From Desulfobacterales bacterium (GTDB lineage: Bacteria; Desulfobacterota; Desulfobacteria; Desulfobacterales; Desulfosalsimonadaceae): a stretch of 5,407 nucleotides of DNA. The stretch covers positions 1 through 5,407 of the forward strand of contig SLIE01000236.1 in NCBI GenBank assembly GCA_007135795.1, given 5' to 3'. Positions 1 through 5,407 of this stretch are shown here, piece by piece. How positions within the stretch are numbered: the stretch's first letter is position 1; each line of letters begins with the position of its first letter. A program made the position numbers and the translations under genes. The notes under the pieces are model-generated. The model made no database searches. It was not told where the DNA came from and saw only the letters and a program-made list of their open reading frames with translations.

Positions 1-286
1 ACGTCCAGTATTCCTGCGGTTAAAATTTTCGCCGTCCTTGACCTTGACGAAAAATCCTGGTTTTCGTTCGGGCACTAATTACGAAGGCATGGTCACGGGA
101 AAAGCAATCATTGAATACAACGGCCATTCCAATGGGGCCAATATGGTCCGGTTCAATCTGGGAAAAAGTAACGCAGCAGCACGATGGCATTAGCAGGAAG
201 TGCGCGGCATGAAACAATCGGAGAAAAAAGGGAGCAATACTTAAGGAAAATAACCAAATGAGCTGAGAATACCTGGAAGGCTTATT
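1..286. other. Unresolved left flank; possible short or broken coding fragment
   Basis: No gene can be firmly called here, and no strong terminator hairpin follows the cyclase stop. On the minus strand a TTG-initiated frame runs from 217 to 20 (65 codons) with natural-looking codon use up to about position 70. Beyond that point, the neighbouring minus frame reads well from about 75 to the window edge (KPGFFVKVKDGENFNRRN...). The two could be one gene split by a frameshift near the AAAA at 61-64, or the second could be a new gene starting at GTG 75, though no ribosome binding site precedes it. The second piece faintly resembles the KPvFvKdkdGErFyvRxGNsTR element in the C-terminal part of Schlafen-type AlbA_2 ATP-binding proteins. 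This is recalled by eye and weak. The plus strand also has an open frame from 2 to 193, which is probably only the antisense shadow. Confidence 0.3.
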
Positions 287-1402
287 TCAAATGTGGGCTT
301 CCTGCACTTCTGGTTCACTCTTTGTTGCATACCCGAGCACATTATAGCAGATAACGGGTTCCAGCTTGTTTTTCACATAAACCTCACCGCGGCTTTCAAA
401 ATGAAAACCACCCGTATTCTGGAGATAGGCCTGCTCGCCGATGATTATTTCGCCCCCTTTTGCCATCTGTTCCAGCCTGGCCGCGACATTGACACAATCA
501 CCAATGACGGTATAGTCCATCCGATTTTCAGATCCGATATTGCCGATAATCGCTGCACCCGTATTGATTCCGATACCGACTTCAAAAATTGCCTGTCCGC
601 GTTTCTTTCTATCCTTTCGAATTTTCTGGAGTGCTGCCTCCATTTCCAGTGCTGTGCGTATGGCATTTTCCGGGTGATTCCCCGAAATATCCACCAGGCC
701 GAAAACGGCTATCAACTGATCTCCCACAAATTTATCCAAAAGACCGCTATTTTTAAAAATAATGTCCACCATGACCGAAAAATACTCATTTAACATGGAG
801 ACAACATCCTCGGCCTCCATCCGTTCAGCCATCGCGGTGAACGAACGAATATCAGCGAACAGAACCGTCACATTTTTTCGTTCAGTTTCTATAAAAACAC
901 CGTCTTTCAACTCAATTAACCGTTCGACAAGGTTATTACCCACATAGCGACTGATCCGGTTTCTAAGTTCCTCTTCCTGCCGGGTTCTCTGATAGGACAA
1001 AGATAAATCCCGGGCATAAACCATGAGTTGGGTGGCTTGCTCCTGATTCTTGTGGTTCATTTCATTTAATTTTTTTAACATTGAATTGAAATGTTTCGCT
1101 ATCTCCGCAAGTTCAAGATCGCCTTCAATATCTATGGGATCCTGCTTTTCACCGGATTCGAGTTTGCTGATCTCCTTGCTTAACCTGTAAATCTGGTCGG
1201 CTGATCTGCGAAGTAGCAGGAAGCCGGTCAGTATTGAAAATAATGCGAGAAACGAGAAGAGGTAAACCATCTCTGAAGGGGTAATACGTTCATAAAAAAA
1301 AAGGTATATGACAATCAAATAAGGCAGCAACGCCATCAACCCGAGTGCCACCAGAATTTTACCTGAAAAGGTATTATAGGTTTTTTTTAAACCCGACTTC
1401 AT
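287..1402 (-). CDS. Membrane-bound class III adenylate cyclase with HAMP-like linker
   Basis: This inner-membrane enzyme is predicted to make cAMP from ATP. Two membrane helices (about 16-36 and 45-64) flank a loop of only about eight residues, so it lacks a real periplasmic sensor domain. A HAMP-like region (about 62-114) and a coiled coil (about 112-150) lead to the catalytic domain (about 174-330). Metal-binding aspartates are D184 in FADIRSFT and D228 in KFVGDQ. The adenine-selecting pair is K224 and T298 (in DYTVIGD), the Lys/Thr type of class IIIb cyclases. The transition-state residues are N305 and R309 in VNVAARLE. All residues needed for activity are present, and the Lys/Thr pair favours ATP over GTP. 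The gene starts 5 bp after the PilZ stop, with a GGA inside the end of PilZ as a weak ribosome binding site, so translation is probably coupled. An A8 run lies just after the start codon and a T9 run around residues 34-37. The cAMP receptor is not in the window. Confidence 0.93.
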   Translation of the reverse strand: MKSGLKKTYNTFSGKILVALGLMALLPYLIVIYLFFYERITPSEMVYLFSFLALFSILTGFLLLRRSADQIYRLSKEISKLESGEKQDPIDIEGDLELAEIAKHFNSMLKKLNEMNHKNQEQATQLMVYARDLSLSYQRTRQEEELRNRISRYVGNNLVERLIELKDGVFIETERKNVTVLFADIRSFTAMAERMEAEDVVSMLNEYFSVMVDIIFKNSGLLDKFVGDQLIAVFGLVDISGNHPENAIRTALEMEAALQKIRKDRKKRGQAIFEVGIGINTGAAIIGNIGSENRMDYTVIGDCVNVAARLEQMAKGGEIIIGEQAYLQNTGGFHFESRGEVYVKNKLEPVICYNVLGYATKSEPEVQEAHI

Positions 1403-1407
1403 TCAAT

Positions 1408-1941
1408 TTATCCAAAATCATTGTAATCAATCCGCTCAAACTCGAAGGAACGATCGAATTGAACGGCTATTGCGGCTTGCTGTCCCCCCCGGTTCTCTAC
1501 GGTCTTCACATCATGAATTCTTATAACAGTTGCTTCCGTGCGAATTCGTGCTTTTACATCATTGCTGCCGTCTAACATAATGGAGATTTTCAGCAGTTGC
1601 CCCGGATAATAGTTGTCCGGATTTCCGGATTCAAACAAAGCACCACCGCCGGATATGTCCTTCAATATCGTTTTTTCTTGGTTTCCCGCGCCTGTAAAAT
1701 CTTCCCTGGAAATTATTACAGGAAAAGAAACCCAGTGACGGGAAAATCCTCTCTGATCAAGATCTCTGCCTTCGCTGAAATCCTCCGGTAACTTCGAAGC
1801 AGGCTCTTTTGCGTTACGAGAGATTCTTGAGGGCAGTAATTTGTTGATAAATTTGAAGAAACGCATCTGTCGGAATCCAAGCGTAATTATTTGATCAGAG
1901 AAATTGCGTATCGGGTGGATGCCCGATAGTCTCAGGCGCAT
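1408..1941 (-). CDS. PilZ-domain protein, predicted c-di-GMP receptor
   Basis: The protein has one PilZ domain, about residues 63-170, a beta-barrel that binds cyclic di-GMP. Both signature motifs are intact: RxxxR as RGFSR (R64 and R68) and DxSxxG as DISGGG (D95, S97, G100). The rest fits the barrel, including PGQLLKISIML (113-123), EATVIRIH (136-143) and AIAVQFD (157-163). Residues 26-62 are a basic then acidic N-terminal arm; no signal peptide or membrane segment is clear. The start is uncertain. ATG 1941 lacks a good ribosome binding site, and codons 2-25 include several rare types (AGA, CTA, ATA, CGA) and the hairpin. Met26 at 1866, opening MRFFKFINKLLPSR, looks like a more natural start, with TTGGA nearby. 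It lies 50 bp (or 125 bp) after the ATPase gene and 5 bp before the cyclase gene, suggesting an operon. PilZ proteins often regulate pilus motors through c-di-GMP; direct binding to this ATPase is an inference. Confidence 0.9.
   Translation of the reverse strand: MRLRLSGIHPIRNFSDQIITLGFRQMRFFKFINKLLPSRISRNAKEPASKLPEDFSEGRDLDQRGFSRHWVSFPVIISREDFTGAGNQEKTILKDISGGGALFESGNPDNYYPGQLLKISIMLDGSNDVKARIRTEATVIRIHDVKTVENRGGQQAAIAVQFDRSFEFERIDYNDFG
1909..1928 (-). repeat. Perfect 7-bp inverted repeat near the PilZ start
   Basis: The sequence TATCGGG, a six-base loop and CCCGATA form a perfect 7-bp stem. It lies 64 bp beyond the ATPase stop codon. It has no T-tract on the minus strand, so it is not a standard terminator. 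If PilZ starts at the ATG at 1866 it sits in the untranslated leader, where it could stabilise the mRNA end or affect translation; if PilZ starts at 1941 it is inside the coding region. Its role is not known. Confidence 0.45.
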
Positions 1942-1991
1942 TTTTCTTTCGTGCTATGATAACACCTGCTGTGATGACATTGCGGGACAAT

Positions 1992-4370
1992 TTAAGAAAT
2001 ACAGACGCGGCGCACCTCGCTCATGTCGGTCACACCCTGGAAGACTTTCATAATGCCATCCTGCATCAGGGTGGACATGCCCTGGCCACTTGCCTGGATG
2101 AACAACTCTTCCGCACTGGCCTGTTGTTTAATCATCCTTTTAATCTCGGGAGTTCCTTCCATCATTTCATGAATACCAAGCCGTCCCTTGTATCCGGTGC
2201 CACTGCAATGCTCACACCCCACCGGTGCATAAAGTTTCAGATCGCTCGAATATTCAATCCCCAAAAGTTTGAATGCATCAGAACGATAAGCTTCCACAAT
2301 ATCATCAAACTCTTCTTGTGACGGATTATATTCTTTTCTGCAGTTTTTGCAAATCCGCCGAAGCAACCGCTGTGCCAGAACGCAAACAAATGCATCGGAG
2401 AAATTCAATGGATTGAGCCCCATATCCAAAAGCCGGGTAACCGTTTCCGGTGCAGAGTTTGTGTGAAGCGTTGAAAAAACAAGATGGCCTGTTAGAGACG
2501 CTTCAATACCTATTGATGCGGTTTCATAATCCCGCATTTCACCGACCATAATGACATCCGGGTCTGCGCGTAAAAATGAACGCATTATACGGGCAAAATC
2601 AAATCCAATTTTATTGTGGACCTCTACTTGTCGAAGCCCTTGTTGACTTATTTCAACGGGATCTTCAGCCGTCCAGATTTTTCTCTCAGGCGTATTGATC
2701 GCCCCCAGCGCAGAATGAAGGGTGGTTGTTTTACCGGAACCAGTCGGGCCGACACACAGTATAAGTCCGTATGGCTTGGCAATCGATCTCTTCAGCACGC
2801 CTAAATTTCGTTCTGTCAGGCCCATTTCATCGATTTTCATGGCACCGGATGCCGCCAGTATACGCATAACAACATCTTCAAAGCCGCCGGCAGTAGGCAT
2901 CGTGGCGACCCGCAACTCAAACGGGGGAACCCCTTTTCGTTTAAGCTTGATCTTACCGTCCTGGGGAAGCCGCTTTTCGGAAATATCAAGGTTGGACATA
3001 ATTTTTATTCTGGATAAAATAGCCGTGGCAAAAGCGTTCGGGACCTCCGTGAAATCCTGACACACGCCATCGATTCGCAGACGTACCTTGGTACGCTTGC
3101 TGATCCCGCACGGTTCTATATGGATATCCGATGCATTCTTCCGGTATGCGGAAATCAATACCTGGTCCACCAGTCGAACCACTTTACTGGAAGACTCGTC
3201 ATATGCGTCTGTCAATTCCTCATGGTCGTCTTCATCGTCTTCTTCAAAAGCCAACTCAGGAAGTTCATCAAATGATGTTACCGTGGACACGGGACCTGCT
3301 TCTTTCTTTTTCCCGGCAAAAAAATGATTGATGATACTTTCGATGTCTTCCTTGATACCGACTGAAAAAGTAAATTTAGTGGTATTAAAAAGGGCTTTTG
3401 CATGATCGAGTTTTCTTAGATCCCGGGGGTCATCAAGAAGAATTTCAATATAATCAATCTCCCAATGCAGGGGAACCCAGAGATCCTGAAGTAAAAACGG
3501 CTTTTTCAGGTTGGCGAGGAGTTCATAGGGAACGCCCATCTCAGGATTAAACGTTTTAAAAGGACAATTATAATATGCAGTTAATGACTTTCCGATTTCT
3601 TCTTTGGATATTCGGAACTGACTCATAAGCACATGTTCCACGCTGTTTTTACTCTTTTTAGACATGGCCAGCGCTTTTTGAAGCTGATCAATCGTTACAA
3701 TTTCATTTCTAAGCAGATAATCATAACGTGACTCATAGCTTTTCCCGGGTTCTATCGACTTGAGCTTTTCCTGGATCTTCGGATATACGGGATCAATTTT
3801 TTGAACCGTCTCAAAGCTGCTAGCCGCAAGCTCTTTGTGATCTCGTTGCTCAAGCGCAATACCCAACTGGTATCGGAGGGCCGCCTGTGCATTTTTATCG
3901 AGCTTGCATTCGTTTATGATGCGATTAACCCGCTCAAGCGCTTTTTCAGGAGAAAATGCAGCAAACAGGGATTCCATGATATTGGGTAAAAAGTCATCCG
4001 CCGAGAAATCCATTCCAAATAGCTTCTGGTATTCATCCAATGCTTCCTTATGTAATCCAAGTTCCTTAAACGCATTCGCACTGTCATATGTTTCAGGCGC
4101 ACTTTCACCTATGGAAAGTCCCGTCTTCAAATGAGAAACATCCTTTGCGGATAGATCCTGTGCAATTTCCTGTTCAAGATCTTCCATTTGCTTACTCAGG
4201 GCCTTGATCTTTGATTCAATGACAACACGATCTTTTTCGTTCATGTCAGGTGTCTCAGCAAGAATCGTCTCATAAAGGGCAACAGCCTCATCAAACAGCC
4301 CGTGAGACTCATATGCTTCGGCTGCCTTAATTTTTGACTTCATATCGGATTTATCGGATATGGTTTCCAT
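1992..4370 (-). CDS. PilB/GspE-family assembly ATPase with TPR-like N-terminal extension
   Basis: This is a cytoplasmic hexameric motor ATPase of the type II secretion / type IV pilus assembly family, which uses ATP hydrolysis to drive pilin or pseudopilin polymerisation. Residues 1-205 are helical with TPR-like segments near 13-40, 96-120 and 164-195. Residues 210-350 match the GspE N-terminal (MshEN-like) domain. An acidic linker follows (376-386). The catalytic core has the RLRIDG strand (430-435), Walker A GPTGSGKTT (541-549, Lys547), Asp box TAEDPVE (567-573), Walker B DPDVIMVGEMRD (603-614, Glu611) and His box GHLVFSTLHTN (628-638). The zinc-binding tetracysteine is complete: C674/C677 and C719/C722. 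The presence of this motif and lack of PilT-like brevity argue for an assembly rather than a retraction ATPase. The usual length is about 500-570 residues, so the extra 200 at the N-terminus is notable. The MshEN motif is degenerate. It is followed by the PilZ and cyclase genes. I cannot tell pilus (PilB) from secretion (GspE) use, as no pilin or platform gene is visible. Confidence 0.95.
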   Translation of the reverse strand: METISDKSDMKSKIKAAEAYESHGLFDEAVALYETILAETPDMNEKDRVVIESKIKALSKQMEDLEQEIAQDLSAKDVSHLKTGLSIGESAPETYDSANAFKELGLHKEALDEYQKLFGMDFSADDFLPNIMESLFAAFSPEKALERVNRIINECKLDKNAQAALRYQLGIALEQRDHKELAASSFETVQKIDPVYPKIQEKLKSIEPGKSYESRYDYLLRNEIVTIDQLQKALAMSKKSKNSVEHVLMSQFRISKEEIGKSLTAYYNCPFKTFNPEMGVPYELLANLKKPFLLQDLWVPLHWEIDYIEILLDDPRDLRKLDHAKALFNTTKFTFSVGIKEDIESIINHFFAGKKKEAGPVSTVTSFDELPELAFEEDDEDDHEELTDAYDESSSKVVRLVDQVLISAYRKNASDIHIEPCGISKRTKVRLRIDGVCQDFTEVPNAFATAILSRIKIMSNLDISEKRLPQDGKIKLKRKGVPPFELRVATMPTAGGFEDVVMRILAASGAMKIDEMGLTERNLGVLKRSIAKPYGLILCVGPTGSGKTTTLHSALGAINTPERKIWTAEDPVEISQQGLRQVEVHNKIGFDFARIMRSFLRADPDVIMVGEMRDYETASIGIEASLTGHLVFSTLHTNSAPETVTRLLDMGLNPLNFSDAFVCVLAQRLLRRICKNCRKEYNPSQEEFDDIVEAYRSDAFKLLGIEYSSDLKLYAPVGCEHCSGTGYKGRLGIHEMMEGTPEIKRMIKQQASAEELFIQASGQGMSTLMQDGIMKVFQGVTDMSEVRRVCIS

Positions 4371-4551
4371 GATTTGTGAGATCCTTTATTCGCTAATTAT
4401 CAACTCAGCATTCGAGGCCGGGGCCAATTTTAATTCTCAAAATACATCTGTTTCTATATGATTTCGCATGGACACGTAATGCTTGAGCCTGAAGGCGGGT
4501 TTATGAAGCGCACTGAAAAAAGCAGCAAAAACTTCGGATTATTGATAAATA
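4371..4551 (-). other. Intergenic leader upstream of the ATPase gene
   Basis: This 181-bp gap separates the Roadblock gene from the ATPase gene. An AAGGA at 4386-4382 lies 11 bases before the ATPase ATG and is its likely ribosome binding site, with slightly long spacing. I see single promoter-like hexamers (TTGAGA, TATAGA and GATAAT on the minus strand) but no pair with acceptable spacing and two good boxes. There is no strong hairpin plus T-tract. The gap is long enough to hold the promoter of the ATPase-PilZ-cyclase unit, but the sequence does not prove one. Confidence 0.4.
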
Positions 4552-4920
4552 TCAGAAAATCTTTTTCTTTAACATACGGCCGAAGCGGCTGCCGGTATTG
4601 TTTAATGCCGCCAATTCAGGCAGCAATATTTCACAATTCAGTCTTACCATTGAAATAGACGCAATATCATCCATGATTACAAGCAAATATGCATTCTTGA
4701 GTTTCCGGATATAAAATCGTTTTTTATCGAATACGAAATCCGACTCCATGAATTCATCCAATTCGAGAATAAGCGGTTCCCAGCCAAACCTTTCAACCAT
4801 GGCCTTCAGATTAAGATGCAGGTCTGAAAAACGGCTTGTAATCAAAGCACCTGCAGCATCCAACACAATTATCCCGCAAACACCTTCTGTTTCGATAAGA
4901 TCTTTAAAAATATCTTTCAT
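4552..4920 (-). CDS. Predicted Roadblock/LC7-domain protein
   Basis: This small soluble protein of 122 residues has the layout of a single Roadblock/LC7 domain. A short helix (2-10) is followed by strand GVCGIIVLD (13-21), a turn and strand ALITSR (25-30), a long helix (about 36-59), strands around DFVFDKKR and FYIRKL (61-74), strand NAYLLVIMDD (76-85), and a final helix (about 88-107). The NAYLLVIMDD strand running into an SMVRL helix resembles the C-terminal half of the family. Bacterial relatives such as MglB act as dimers on Ras-like GTPases that set cell polarity and pilus placement; no GTPase gene is visible here. The ATG at 4920 has an AGGA 13 bases upstream, a rather long spacing. It lies 181 bp before the ATPase gene on the same strand, so a link to the motor is plausible but inferred. 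The family call rests on pattern only; another profilin-like fold is possible. Confidence 0.7.
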   Translation of the reverse strand: MKDIFKDLIETEGVCGIIVLDAAGALITSRFSDLHLNLKAMVERFGWEPLILELDEFMESDFVFDKKRFYIRKLKNAYLLVIMDDIASISMVRLNCEILLPELAALNNTGSRFGRMLKKKIF

Positions 4921-4972
4921 GGATTTTCTGTATTCCTGTTTTTACCACAATGTATTAACCATTTCGAAGCAT

Positions 4973-4992
4973 AAAACAAAAACCCTCCGGGC
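4973..4992 (-). terminator. Weak terminator-like hairpin with T-rich tail
   Basis: Just after the stop codon of the 133-aa gene, the minus strand reads CCC-GGA-GGG followed by TTTTTGTTTT. The T-rich tail is typical of a Rho-independent terminator, but the stem is only three G-C pairs, plus a possible G-U pair, with a three-base loop. This is well below usual stability. It may partly separate the 133-aa gene from the Roadblock gene, or be chance. Confidence 0.25.
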
Positions 4993-4997
4993 ATAAT

Positions 4998-5399
4998 TTA
5001 GGAAAATACCGCAATCAGGTTCTCACGAGAGATATTTTTGTCAAGTACGACGACAATGTTTTCTTCTCCCGGAATTATCAGGGCCTGCTCTCGCGCCCGG
5101 TTGATATATACCACATTCAATGTCCCCGCCCCAAAGACTTGTCCTGCTTTTTCAACCTGATAGACCAGCCCCTCGTGTCTCGGATCAATGTAAACATCCT
5201 TGATTCCATGATTTTTACCCATGGCAGAGACAATCTTTTTTTCCGCGATATTCACAAGCGACAGCTTTTCATTCGGAAACGACGTGTTTTGGTCAAGCGA
5301 AGGGGTCTTGTCATCGTTTGTGGCGGCATCCCGATTTTCGTTTTCCAAAGTGGGTTCCGCTTTCCCGGCAACCCATTCATTTTCAGAATTCTCATCCAT
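4998..5399 (-). CDS. Protein of unknown function, 133 aa, possibly 5'-incomplete
   Basis: I do not recognise this protein. Residues 1-45 are hydrophilic and rich in Asp, Glu, Asn and Thr, with no signal peptide or membrane segment, and look disordered. Residues 46-133 look like a compact alpha/beta domain: a helix near 47-62, then alternating strands around VYIDP (69-73), LVYQVEK (78-84), LNVVYIN (94-100), ALIIPG (106-111) and NIVVVLD (114-120), and a final helix. It is probably cytoplasmic. The ATG at 5399 has a GAAGGG stretch directly against it, which is too close for a good ribosome binding site, and no in-frame stop lies between it and the window edge, so the real start may be outside. 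It runs in the same direction as the Roadblock gene, 77 bp upstream of it. That it is a gene is fairly sure from its length and natural codon use; its role is unknown. Confidence 0.7.
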   Translation of the reverse strand: MDENSENEWVAGKAEPTLENENRDAATNDDKTPSLDQNTSFPNEKLSLVNIAEKKIVSAMGKNHGIKDVYIDPRHEGLVYQVEKAGQVFGAGTLNVVYINRAREQALIIPGEENIVVVLDKNISRENLIAVFS

Positions 5400-5407
5400 C
5401 CCTTCAT

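Noticed and set aside
92..160. Minus-strand stretch DHIGPIGMAVVFNDCFSRDHAF resembling a DDE integrase core
   Set aside because: The resemblance is short, has no flanking integrase motifs, inverted repeats or target duplications, and could easily be chance.
2..193. Open plus-strand frame running in from the window edge and ending at TAG 191-193
   Set aside because: It has no recognisable motif and lies antisense to minus-strand frames with similarly natural codon use. A real gene end cannot be excluded without sequence to the left.
293..793. 166-codon open frame on the plus strand
   Set aside because: It is entirely antisense to the conserved catalytic domain of the adenylate cyclase and shows no domain of its own.
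4404..4427. Possible sigma-54 promoter (TTGGCCCC...TGC) upstream of the ATPase
   Set aside because: On the minus strand, GG and GC are separated by 14 bases instead of the required 10, so it does not fit the -24/-12 spacing.
4458..4658. 66-codon plus-strand open frame spanning the ATPase-Roadblock gap
   Set aside because: It overlaps the 3' end of the Roadblock gene on the opposite strand, has no recognisable features and is short enough to arise by chance.
4933..4982. Possible sigma-70 promoter (TTGTTT, 16 bp, TAATAC) before the Roadblock gene
   Set aside because: Both boxes match the consensus at only about half of their positions, which is expected by chance in AT-rich intergenic DNA.

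Overview
All convincing genes in this window lie on the minus strand, so the locus reads from right (5407) to left (1). Five coding regions account for about 90% of the DNA. In transcription order they are a 133-residue protein of unknown function cut close to the window edge, a 122-residue predicted Roadblock/LC7 protein, a 792-residue PilB/GspE-family secretion or type IV pilus assembly ATPase with a TPR-like N-terminal extension, a 177-residue PilZ-domain protein, and a 371-residue membrane-bound class III adenylate cyclase. The moderate GC content and this mix of signalling modules suggest a Gram-negative bacterium, possibly of the Desulfobacterota (old Deltaproteobacteria). That is a guess from gene style, not a marker-based assignment.

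Layout: 5399-4998 unknown protein; 77 bp gap with a weak terminator-like element; 4920-4552 Roadblock/LC7 protein; 181 bp gap with no convincing promoter; 4370-1992 ATPase; 50 bp gap (125 bp if PilZ starts at an internal Met), containing a perfect 7-bp inverted repeat; 1941-1408 PilZ protein; 5 bp gap; 1402-287 cyclase. The ATPase, PilZ and cyclase genes look like one operon. The left end (1-286) has no gene I can defend. It may hold a short or frame-broken coding fragment on the minus strand.

How they may work together (inference): the ATPase would power assembly of a type IV pilus or type II secretion pseudopilus. The MshEN-like domain of the ATPase, which binds cyclic di-GMP in MshE-type enzymes, has lost most signature residues. 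The neighbouring PilZ protein keeps both canonical c-di-GMP motifs (RxxxR and DxSxxG), so c-di-GMP sensing may have moved from the ATPase to a separate partner. The cyclase would add a cAMP signal. The Roadblock protein recalls MglB-type regulators of polar GTPases, and the TPR extension recalls the TPR protein SgmX that links MglA to pili in Myxococcus. The locus could therefore be a compact module joining a pilus or secretion motor to two second messengers and possibly a polarity switch. No pilin, inner-membrane platform protein, secretin, GTPase or cAMP receptor is visible here.
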